Source: Guyanagaster necrorhizus (Eukaryota; Basidiomycota; Agaricomycetes; Agaricales; Physalacriaceae). From it: DNA of 64,000 nt. Under the pieces are notes generated by a model. The model was not told the origin of the DNA, made no database searches, and saw only the letters and a list, made by a program, of their open reading frames with translations. The stretch spans positions 1,451,783 to 1,515,782 of the forward strand of contig NW_025064890.1 of NCBI RefSeq assembly GCF_019112545.1. The letters run 5' to 3'. Positions 45,235 to 53,850 of this stretch are shown in pieces. The number at the start of each line of letters is the position of its first letter. The stretch's first letter is position 1. The translations under genes and the position numbers were made by a program.

Positions 45235-45521
45235 CTGACATTAAAGTGAAGTGAAAAGGAACGCACCAAATCCCGTAGACTGGAAGTAGGAGTATAATAG
45301 AAGAGAAACGGTTCTACGTTCGCGCTTTCAAAGTCAACGTATATGGATCGAGCCATATCACTCCGACACATATAAGCATACCAAGTTGATTGCTTGGTTT
45401 AATCTTTAGCGAAGACAGTCCATGTGAACACGGATTGCTAGCTAGATGATCAACTGGAACCTGGAGTCGTCGCTGGGTTTGCCAAAAAAAAAAAACAATC
45501 AAGCAACAGTAAGAAGGAATA

Positions 45522-45582
45522 CCCTGTAGCTGGAGTCGAACCTAGTGAATGTGTGTGTACGGACCGATACACCATTAAAGGG
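45522..45582 (-). repeat. tRNA-like element (array 5), family A; unit 1
   Basis: 61 nt. Shares CTAGGTTCGACTCCAGC and the end TACAGGG with the family A elements at 11,323 and 15,774. Box-A-like TGGTGTATCGGT. Closing stem CCC/GGG plus mismatches. Confidence 0.65.
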
Positions 45583-45692
45583 ACAAAGAAAACTAGTCAA
45601 GGAAGCGTACATCTTCTCCGTAAATTCAGAACAGCAGAAGTGGAACGGAGGCATGACAAAAAGTTTGAAAGCCTTCAATCGTACTGGGCATT

Positions 45693-45753
45693 GATCTCTA
45701 AGAGAATCGAACGCATGATGTGGTTTCCACTAACCGTTGCACTGAAAGAGACC
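45693..45753 (-). repeat. tRNA-like element (array 6), family E; unit 2
   Basis: 61 nt, the same size as its unit-1 partner at 44,995. Ends GGTCTCT/AGAGATC pair over all 7 bp. Box-A-like CAGTGCAACGGTTAGTG; T-loop TTCGATT. Confidence 0.65.
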
Positions 45754-45926
45754 ACGGTGGAGAAAGAGGGAGAGGGGGAGAGAGACTAGAAGAAACAAGA
45801 AGACGAGGTCCTTGAACCTTGCCGAACAAATTGCGGTACTTCAAGTGGAGAATCGTGGAGAATAGTTCTTGCTGTCTATCGAACAAAAAGCCGAATAAAA
45901 TATGGAGGCTACAGCATGTGCAGATT

Positions 45927-45981
45927 TTCTCACCTGCATTCAAACCCAGCAGATTGGGTGCTTATTTCCAGTTAGTCAAAA
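45927..45981 (-). repeat. tRNA-like element (array 7), family G; unit 2
   Basis: About 55 nt. T-loop text GGGTTTGAATGC in place of GGGTTCGACTCC; the flanks match the element at 45,181, including CCAG.CAGTCAAA on the plus strand. Strongly decayed. Confidence 0.45.
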
Positions 45982-46207
45982 GCGATGTTGAACACAGACC
46001 AAAGAACCCCGCAGGCTGGGAATACAACAAAAATGCCCACTCTTTCAGTTACCCCAAAGTCGATTTATAACTGAGCGGTGAGCACAAGTTGTCAAGTGTC
46101 TGCAGTGAGGACAACCAGAAGATTATGAAAGAGAGAACTTGAATTCGGGCTCTGGGACTCTAGAGTCATCTCCGGGTTTGCGAAAACGATGACAACTCGC
46201 GGCATAA

Positions 46208-46280
46208 CCCTGTAGCTGGGAATTGAACCTAGCTTCCGTGAAGGAGATGCGAGTGCACGAACCGATGCACCATCAAAGGG
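46208..46280 (-). repeat. tRNA-like element (array 8), family A, 73 nt; unit 2
   Basis: Full-length member of family A. CCCTTTG/TACAGGG pair at 6 of 7. Box-A-like ATGGTGCATCGGTTCGTGCAC is present. CATCT-CCTTCAC-GGAAG forms an anticodon-arm-like hairpin whose loop holds TTC (the Glu anticodon) but with C in place of U33. T-arm CTAGG/CCCAG with loop TTCAATT. It suggests that family A came from tRNA-Glu and that the shorter copies lost the anticodon arm. Confidence 0.6.
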
Positions 46281-47079
46281 ATGGAAATCTACGCAGAGGA
46301 GTGCATACTATCTCCAAAGTACAAGTACAAGCCTTCGGCGAGGGAAAGATCAGACACAATTCGCGCAGTTCAAATAGCTAGTCATTATGTACTTGTTCAT
46401 CGAGTTCAAAAGACTGGTTGTTCGCGAGGAGTCGCGTTTTTTTTGTAACCAAGTCGCCAGAGAAGTTTTGGAGCACGGTACGCAGGCTCTCGTCCAGAAA
46501 CCGTGGTCCAGTGCATACTCAGACAGTCACTTCAAGGAAGATGTCCTGCCAAATCTGCTGAATTGGGGCGCCAATGACACTGGAGAATAGAGTAAGATTG
46601 AAGCGGGACCATGATGTAGATACCATTCAACGCCGCGTAAGCGACGGTAGTAAATGCGCCTTCGCACATAGAATTGCCACTGCCTGTCGGCGATAAACCA
46701 GAAAGGTTGTGACCGTTATGGCTGTGTGACAGTTCCGATTTTGAATTTGCAGTTTCTCCTTGAATCTCATCCAGCATAAGCTCGCACACTCCCTGTTCCT
46801 CACGCGTCATCTTTCTGTTTGATGTTGGCCGGCGAGTAATGCCTCTCGCTCATCTTCGACCGAGTCAGGCTGCAGCTCACCAATCGCATAGCAGCATTCC
46901 GTGTACCGTTTGAGATGACTTACAGTACAAAAGGCAGGGGAACTGGTGGCAGGCATCCACCAAAATATGGAGAAATTTGCAGAGATCCAAGGGAGAGAAA
47001 TCAACGATGATACCCTTCAATAGCACTAAACGCGTTCGTTCCCCATCCTCGAAACGGAACGCGCGTCAATCGAGAAGAC
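46281..47079. other. no recognised gene
   Basis: Two minus-strand frames (46,810-46,532 and 47,004-46,807) are open and could be exons of one gene (IGELQPDSVEDEREALLAG, then REEQGVCELMLDEIQGE), but neither shows a known domain. Confidence 0.35.
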
Positions 47080-47830
47080 CGCGCGAGAAACACACCAATA
47101 TGGTCCCACAGACCGCCATGCCTTCGACGCTCCCAATCCTCAGCCCGACACCCCGATCCTCGTCTTCTTATACGGTGGCGGATTCAACACAGGTGCACGC
47201 ACGCTCCCGGCCCCCGCGTCCATCATCTACCACAACCTCGGCTCCTTCACTACCCGCGGGTTCATCACCGTCGTCCCCGACTACCGCCTTGCCGACTCTC
47301 GTGTACAGTTCCCTGGCGAGCGCGATGCAATGCAATGGGTCATGGACAACCTGTCCTTCCCCGACTCTGACACTATCTCCTCGGCCATTCGGCGGGGGCG
47401 ATGAACATGTTCACCATCCTCGCCCTCCTGGAGCTGCTGTACTCTTCCACTTTGCAACCCCCGTATCAAAGGCGCGGCCCGTACACGTTTGAGGACATGC
47501 CAGCAGATATGAAAAAATTCCCGTCGGGCTGTACTACGGTGCAGGCGTTGAGACCAAGCAGAGAGTGCCATTAACGTTGTTAGATTCGGCGAGTGTACCG
47601 AATTCGAAGCTGTTGCTCGATATTGGTGAGAGGGATATCCCTGTTTGCACCCCGCTCTGGAGAAATTCGGCGGAGCTTTGAAGACAGGAGGCACGTCGTA
47701 CGAGGAGTTTATCGCCCAGGGGGTATAATCACGTTAGTTTGGTGTTTGCGCTTGGGACAGGGCAGGGTGAGGAGTGGGCGGAGGACGCGGTCAAGTGGAT
47801 TTATGCCCCGCGGGCCTTCATTACATGACC
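47080..47830 (+). pseudogene. alpha/beta hydrolase (carboxylesterase-like), frameshifted
   Basis: One frame reads LVFLYGGGFNTGARTLPAP, with the GGGF oxyanion motif of the hormone-sensitive-lipase/esterase type, then FITVVPDYRLADSRVQFPGERDAM. After a frame change near 47,375, another frame carries the nucleophile elbow GHSAGAMNMFTILALLELLY. Later blocks (ALEKFGGALKTGGTSYEEF) are in yet another frame and lead into stops. At least two frameshifts and no start make it dead. It has higher GC than its surroundings and sits between tRNA-like elements, so it may have been carried in as a fragment. Confidence 0.7.
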
Positions 47831-47986
47831 TATCACATTCTGTGGACGCGTTAGACCAGCATGCAGAGAGCTCCTGAATGAAAAATAGCATGTTGCGATA
47901 CTACATAGCCCAATAGCAATAGCTTTCCTCTAATCGGTGCGAGGATTTACATCCATAAAATGACGCCAAAGTTGCCGCAGAAATAT

Positions 47987-48045
47987 CGCTCCAGCTGGGA
48001 GTCGAACCCATCCCTCTGTCCGCAACAACCAATGCACAAGGAACG
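47987..48045 (-). repeat. tRNA-like element (array 9)
   Basis: 59 nt. Ends CGTTCCT/TGGAGCG pair at 6 of 7. T-loop TTCGACT in GGG/CCC. Box A is weak (TGCATTGGTTG). Confidence 0.55.
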
Positions 48046-48205
48046 TATAACCTATGGCGCAATGGAATTACCTTTCCCCGAGGTCTCGAGGGCTAACATA
48101 AACATCCTGGGTGTGGATTTGCAATTCAAGTGTTACCACGAGATAAGGTGGAAGTACGTCGACCCACATGGCCCCAAATTAAAAAGATAGCCACAACGCT
48201 TCGAG

Positions 48206-48265
48206 GTCTCTTTGCCTAGAAGTCGAATCCAGTGCCCATCACGTAACCGATATACGACGGGAGAC
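48206..48265 (-). repeat. tRNA-like element (array 10), family B
   Basis: 60 nt. GTCTCCCGTCGTATATCGGTTA and T-loop TTCGACT are shared with the next element; the ends GTCTCCC and GAGAC pair over 4-5 bp. Confidence 0.55.
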
Positions 48266-48464
48266 AAATGCTCTAGTATATATTACCATGATGGCAACAA
48301 CGACGTCGCCTCTCCATCAAAGTCTTCTGTCTTTTTGTTTCATGGATACAAGAAACGGATCGGCTTGGGGGAGAGAACTATGTCTTGTAGTCCCTTGAAA
48401 TGGGAGTACATTCATATTAGTAGAGGCGTGCAGAGTCCGCCCAGGCAAAAATGGATGCATTGAG

Positions 48465-48526
48465 TATCTCCTTACCTGGGAGTCGAACCCAGAAGCGTTT
48501 GCATAACCTTTATACTACGGGAGACA
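48465..48526 (-). repeat. tRNA-like element (array 11), family B
   Basis: 62 nt. Ends TGTCTCC/GGAGATA pair over 7 bp (one wobble). Box-A-like GTAGTATAAAGGTTATGCAAA; perfect T-arm CTGGG/CCCAG with TTCGACT, then four extra bases. Text close to the element at 15,408. Confidence 0.65.
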
Positions 48527-48680
48527 GGACTCGAGCCACAAACGTAGCCATGACTCCACAGCAAATCACTACGGCACAGTCCTGTTTCCTTCCGCATTTT
48601 TGTCCTGGCCAAAGATTGGACAGAGTAGAATCTCCGTCGAAATACAGAAAAGGACGAACAGCTCAAGTAGTGTTGGATAA

Positions 48681-48733
48681 TGTCTAGTTGGGAGTCGAAC
48701 CCAGTTCTCATGCCAATGCTATACACCAAGAAA
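48681..48733 (-). repeat. tRNA-like element (array 12)
   Basis: About 53 nt. Box-A-like TTGGTGTATAGCATTGGCAT; T-arm GGG/CCC with TTCGACT. Closing stem unclear. Confidence 0.45.
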
Positions 48734-48734
48734 T

Positions 48735-48801
48735 TCAAATTGCAGCCAGTGTCCGAACCGAATTCCTTGCTCGCAGTAGCCGATACACTACATAAATCGC
48801 A
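48735..48801 (-). repeat. tRNA-like element (array 13)
   Basis: About 67 nt. Box-A-like TGTAGTGTATCGGCTACTGC; box-B-like CGGTTCGGACAC is altered. Closing stem weak. Confidence 0.4.
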
Positions 48802-48999
48802 GCGGGGTGAGGCCAGGTTCGAATTTTCCCAGGAAGCTTCAGCCAATGGGCCGTAAAGGGCAAGGACTGCATGGCCGACGGATGCGGGGATCAGGTTCCC
48901 GATTCTTGGCCTGCAGCTATGGACAGAGGAAATGTACGGGAAAGGAACAAGCAGGTAAGCAAGCTTCTGCTTGAAAGAAAAGGGCGATTGAGAATTTCC

Positions 49000-49043
49000 C
49001 ATATCTCCAGCCAGGAATCGAGACCAATTCACTACCGGAGCAC
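49000..49043 (-). repeat. tRNA-like element (array 14), truncated
   Basis: Short copy: GCTCCGGTAGTGAATTGGTC next to CTCGATTCCTGGCTGGAG. The T-loop core is present, the middle is deleted, and GCTCC/GGAG close it. Confidence 0.35.
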
Positions 49044-49197
49044 AGCGAACCTCGAACAGGGGGTGGTACTCCCGTGTGTTGTTGAGAGCGGCGGGAAGAG
49101 AAAAATATACAGAGTCGAACAAGGAGGCAGAGATACGAAACCTCTCGGGATACATCGCACATCCAGGATGGTAGTATAACTTAGAGGCGATCCTGCA

Positions 49198-49221
49198 AGA
49201 GAGAGAGAGAGAGAGAGAGAG
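49198..49221 (+). repeat. (GA)n microsatellite
   Basis: About 12 GA units in a row, within the tRNA-like array. Confidence 0.9.
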
Positions 49222-49375
49222 GGCAGTGGCAGAGCTGATAATCGAGTGTGTGGCAGACTTGGGGATTCCATGTCGTTGAGCGGAAAGAAAGAAGGCCAGG
49301 TTTTGCTTCAGAGTGCTGGCAGTGTGGAGCAAGTTCGACGATTGCTGTCCTATCCAAAAAAAATATCCATCCCTC

Positions 49376-49433
49376 CATGCTTCGGTTAGGAATCGAACCC
49401 AACATTCCAATATACCACCGACGAACAGAGACC
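49376..49433 (-). repeat. tRNA-like element (array 15)
   Basis: About 58 nt. Starts with the family E text GGTCTCTGTTCGTCGG, keeps box B GGTTCGATTCC, but the 3' end (CCGAAGCATGG) does not pair with the 5' end. Confidence 0.45.
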
Positions 49434-49692
49434 ACCATCCAGAAGAAACGTTCTGTCTCTTGATCTCGCCACACAAAATCTCTCCTTTCGCGATAAGAAT
49501 AAGGTTTATGATGGTGTGCTTAGAGAAACAGCATCGTCCGTTCGGGACGTTGGTTGAGGGCCGAGTCTCGACTCCGACGCTCAAACGATGCATTGTCGTT
49601 CATTTAATGAAGCACCAGCGCTTGAAATAGATGGTGTACTAGTGGCCAGCCTGACTCTGACTAAAAACAAGAGCGCTGCGCATTGTCAAAGA

Positions 49693-49761
49693 TTCTCGCA
49701 GGTTGGGAGTCGAACCTAATATATACACGTGGCTTGCTGCACCCGATATACAACCAGAGAA
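49693..49761 (-). repeat. tRNA-like element (array 16)
   Basis: 69 nt, with near-normal spacing. TTCTC/GAGAA close it (5 bp). Box-A-like GGTTGTATATCGGGTGCA; T-arm TAGG/CCCA with TTCGACT. Confidence 0.5.
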
Positions 49762-50030
49762 CTGGAAATGGGAGAAGATATCGGCATGGCTTTTACTCCT
49801 CAGTGAGTCAGGAAAGGGTTACCAGTCCAGCGTCTCAGAAAGGACGCGGCACGGTAAACGAATTATTCTTCCCGCGACTCGGCGCTAGTGTGTTTGTGGG
49901 AATAAAATGAGCATCTGACGTTTGAGCTCCAGAGTGCCTTGCTCACTGCTCAGGTTTTGGTTTAGATGTAGCCATTGGAGACAAACCAATTTCGCGCCAA
50001 AGACGTGTTCCGGCTTCTTAAACTCTGGTT

Positions 50031-50080
50031 GTGCAAACGCTAAAACAGGCGCGTGCACTAACCGATAGACTATCAAAGAC
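50031..50080 (-). repeat. tRNA-like element (array 17), 5' half only
   Basis: TTTGATAGTCTATCGGTTAGTGCAC is a clear box-A-like D-arm; the expected T-arm is missing. Confidence 0.4.
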
Positions 50081-50099
50081 AGCTTTATCGCCGGTTACT

Positions 50100-51504
50100 C
50101 ATCATGTTTTTCTTTCTCGCCTGTTTTTCACCCACTGCAGACCGGTCAACTGCAGCGCTATTTTCCAGAAAACTGCAGGGCCTCGTGTCCTCTGCTTTCG
50201 AGATGCTGAGCTTCGAATGTTCTGTTGGGCATCTTCGAATAACTCTTCTCAATCGAAAACCGTTCCTCCATCAAATAAGACGAAATCAAAACTAGAGTCC
50301 AAATCAGATCGACAATAATGTTTTGCCGAAAAAAGGTGACCACGGATTGGAATGCGTTATTTGAAGAATGTGACGTGATATGTGGAGGCGAACGAGACAC
50401 GTACCTCACGAAGACAAGAGTGAGCTCCTTTGACTATGTAGAAATCGCACGTCCTTACCTCTGTCGTCAGAGTTGTTGCCTGTACTCACGGTTCGTTTTT
50501 CTTCACCAGCACCTGCTGGAGCGATGAGCGATGAGCTTGAACTTTCAGGCTGAAAGGCCTGCATGGTTCATGTCCGTCTTTTGTCAAACTTAGCAGCAAG
50601 GCAGTAATACACACGGCCAGCAGCCCTTTACCCGACTTGTTTATCCCTACAGTATAGATCCCGAACGGTGAGAAACCAGTATCTCATGATCGCGTCATCG
50701 TCCGGAGGTGTCGCTTCCTTCTCAGGGAGTTCCGATATTTAGGAAGGGGACATTGTCAATCTTCCGTAAATGATGAACCCGAGTTCAAGTCATAGGAAGA
50801 ATACATTGCGACCCCGGAAATTTGTTGCTTCGCGATGGGGGCGACAAACCAATCGGCAAGAGGACCATGGTACGTATCGATTTCATAGACGTGAGATTGT
50901 AAATCTAAATTTTGTCATCGATTAACACTATGTTCTGCTCGTCACGAGGCGCCAATCACCTCAACCAGCATACGGACCTAATAAGACTTCTACTTCTCGT
51001 AATTAATGTGGCGCAACGTGCGCACCCATTAACGAGTCTTTCTCTTTTTTCAATATCGACGGCGGGTACAGGTAAAAGATAAAGAACCTTGCGTGTGCAG
51101 AAGGTGTGGTGAGGACGCGGAAGAGAATCTATCTATACATCGCCCAACCACTGACGCGGGGACTCGAAATATGTCGGCCGAAACTATCGTGGCGGAACCG
51201 GTCCGACTCGTTTTTCGATTTCAAATGTTTTTTCTTCAAAGATTTCCCGCGCTTCTCATGTTCGAGCTCGTGCCTGCAATGCAGCGTTTTGTTTACTCCT
51301 TCCACGTAACTCATGATCTAGTCACTCTCCTGACCCTTTAACCGCCGATTTTTCTCGAGTCTATGCGTCGAGAAACAGGAGGGGACGCCAGCTTTGGTTT
51401 ACGACAATCACCCTGACTCGGAAGGCACTCGGAAATCGCAGCAGAACAGGGTATATCTGAACGGAACTCGATAACGGACGACCACCCCTTGCTACCGTGC
51501 AGAA
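50100..51504. other. no recognised gene
   Basis: 50,190-50,280 resembles 42,425-42,510 (edge of an F-box fragment). A small box-B-like element (GAGTTCAAGTC) closed by TCTTCC/GGAAGA lies at 50,760-50,800. The right end is likely the promoter of the next gene. Confidence 0.4.
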
Positions 51505-53678
51505 ATGGGTTATTCTGTGGGGTTTCTCATCTATTCGGGCGTGATGCCCTTGCTGAAGATGTAAGGTGTCATATTATTGCGCATGCTTGCGGCTTAGAGT
51601 TGATTACAGGTTCCTCACCATCTTCTTCGGGTTCTGGCTGACGCGAAAGGGTTTTTTCACAGCTGCAGCGTCCAGGGGAACATCCCAGGTATGATATTAT
51701 AACGAGTGCCCCTACTGTTCCATTTCAATTGCGAAAACAGGTAACGATGAATGTCGCGCTACCCGGTCTGCTGTTCTCGAATATCGTTCCTTCCTTTAAC
51801 ACGCAAAACGTGTCGGCCATGGGTCCGCTTTTCTTGGTCGCCTTTGTGAGTTTAGCCACCTACCTTTTCATTCGCTCACTCTAAGCCACTTAATCAGGTC
51901 TACATGGCTTGTGGACTCTTATGCGGCGCACTTATCCGTGAATTCTGCTATGTTCCACGTAACTTTTGGGTTGGGATCTTGATGGCAACGGCTATGAGCA
52001 ACTGGGGCAACTTGCGTACGTTCACCAAATATCTTTTTCTTGTCTTGGGATGAACTATGACCTCCCTAGCCACGGCCGTGGTCCTTACTGTCACGGAGGA
52101 AAAACCCTTCAATGCTGATACAGACCCTGAGCGTATGGGCTTTTCCATGTTCTTTGACATAGTATCTAACATTCTGTATCTAGTCGGTGTATCATATGTC
52201 TCGATCTTCATTCTCGCCTACAACATCGTCATGTGGATTGGTGGTGCAGCCAACACTCTTGCATGGGACTACGCTCCAGGTGTACCCCAAGGCGACGCGG
52301 CGAATGTCCATGTCGGCTGGCGCGAAAAACCCATAGCCGCTTTCTTCCTGCGTATGCGTGAAAAACATCTTGCCCAGCGCAAGCATTCTGACTGCGAGAA
52401 GGCTGAGGACCAGAAAGAGGCCGACGCAGAGAAGGACGAGGCACTATCAGTCGCCGTGGAAAAGCAACCTGAGAGCGACCTCGGAGAGATGGAGACCGAC
52501 CCTGAGATACAACTTGCACGCCGCGCTTCGCGGTTGTCCGCCAACTCCTTTCGGCCACGGCTGCCTTCCACTGGTATTAGTACTCGTCCGCGTGCCAGCT
52601 CGTTGCTTCCACCGCCAAATGCGTCGCAATCTTCCTTGAAAGAGCTCCCAGATACCGCTGTACAGAGTTTGAAGAGCCCGTCAGTAACGGACAGACAAGA
52701 ATCTGAGCAAGGGGAGCAAGGGGAGGAGAAACCCGGTCGTCTCGCGTCGCTCTTTCCACCTTTCGTGCGAAGAACGGCCAAACCTATATTGAGCCTGTTC
52801 ACACCTATCACGATGAGCATGTATATTGCCATTCCAGTGTCGCTCATCCCGCAACTCAAGGCGCTGTTCGTGGAAGTTACCGGAGGTCCATACTATCACG
52901 GTCCGGATGGGAACCCGCCGTTGGCGTTCATTATCAATACAGGCAAGCCCCCCTTCCTCCCTTATGTGTCTCGTCGACTTCTCTTCCTGCTCTAACGTGC
53001 TATCTTCGTGTGCAGCCGAGTTCGTCGGAAACATCACTGTTCCTATGGCTCTGATCCTATTGGGTGCTTCATTCGCACGCATGAAGATTCCGCGTCCATT
53101 CAGTAAGATGCCGTTGCCTGCGATGTTCTGGGTGTCATTTTGCAAGCTGGCTTTGCTCCCGGTTCTTGGTATACTTCTCACACAAGAGCTGACTCACCGT
53201 GGTGTTATACCTAAGGATGCTCTCGTCGAAGTATGAAATATTTTTCTCTGGCTGTGTCCGGTGTTGATGTTCTACTGCGCAGCGTTTTGTTTCTATGCTT
53301 CTAAGCGGAACGCCGTCAGCTGTGAAGTAAGTGTATGCTTCGACAGTGCTTTGAGAGGCGATGCTGACCATCTTTTCGTGATAGTCAACTCATCGTCACA
53401 CAACTATATGCGAAGGATCATGATCTAGATACGTTATCTGTGAGCTCTGTACTGGCTTTCTTGTCATCCTTCCTCACGCATCCTTACAGGCATTCTTATT
53501 GCTCCAATGTAAGTTCCTTCGATGCTTGGATTTGGTTGTTCTAAAACGGTTGCCCAACAGATATCTTCATGTTCATCTCAACTGCGTATGTAAACACCTA
53601 AAATTCGTGAACGCCATTCATTAATCAACATTGCTTTCATATAGAGCTATAACCGCGATATCGATTTCGCTTTTATAA
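51505..53678 (+). CDS. auxin efflux carrier-family membrane transporter (PIN-like)
   Basis: Multi-exon gene from the ATG at 51,505 (MGYSVGFLIYSGVMPLLKM) to the TAA at 53,676-53,678. The layout follows the Mem_trans family: N-terminal helices (FLTIFFGFWLTRKGFF; VTMNVALPGLLFSNIVPSF; MACGLLCGALIREFCY; FWVGILMATAMSNWGNL; then the long exon from TAVVLTVTEEKPF), a long hydrophilic loop rich in E, K, S and P (about residues 210-350), and C-terminal helices (YIAIPVSLIPQLKALFVEV, then NITVPMALILLGASFARM, FCKLALLPVLGILL, AITAISISLL). About nine introns of roughly 50-70 nt; the last exons are very short. Fungal members sit in the ER or plasma membrane; substrates are mostly unknown. It converges tail to tail with the P450 (about 170 bp apart). 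Confidence 0.85.
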
Positions 53679-53850
53679 GTTCCACCGAGACGCGTTGATG
53701 AATGCATAGAATTCATACAACTAGACCCATAGACAGATTGTTATTTGTACACAGTAACTTACCAGAGCAGGGGCAATGGTAAAACTGATATATTCATTAT
53801 GTAACTGCATTCCTCTCCACTGGCAAAAACAGTCTTCCTAGATAAAAATC

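Larger units (their letters stand above)
44400..50080 (-). repeat. array of about 17 degenerate tRNA-like elements
   Basis: Elements start at about 44400, 44808, 44995, 45181, 45522, 45693, 45927, 46208, 47987, 48206, 48465, 48681, 48735, 49000, 49376, 49693 and 50031. All read on the minus strand. Most keep a T-arm with a TTCGA/TTCAA-type loop and box-A-like text, with short complementary ends. Spacing runs from a few bases (48681 and 48735) up to several hundred bp, with ~1.7 kb of other sequence at 46.3-48.0 kb. They fall into a few families that repeat in order. No intact tRNA with a proper anticodon arm was seen. The stretch 46.3-48.0 kb holds a broken hydrolase instead. Confidence 0.75.

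Noticed and set aside
44757..45371. 204-codon minus-strand frame over the array
   Set aside because: It overlaps three tRNA-like elements and has no domain; chance open frame.
48472..49593. 373-codon open frame on the minus strand
   Set aside because: It runs straight through several tRNA-like elements and the GA microsatellite. Its translation is low complexity, with pieces that are just translated T-arms, and it matches no domain. Judged a chance open frame in a non-coding array.
44400..50080. Calling these elements functional tRNA genes
   Set aside because: Most lack a 17-nt anticodon arm, several have broken T-stems or lost box A, and none gives a clean cloverleaf with U33 and an anticodon.
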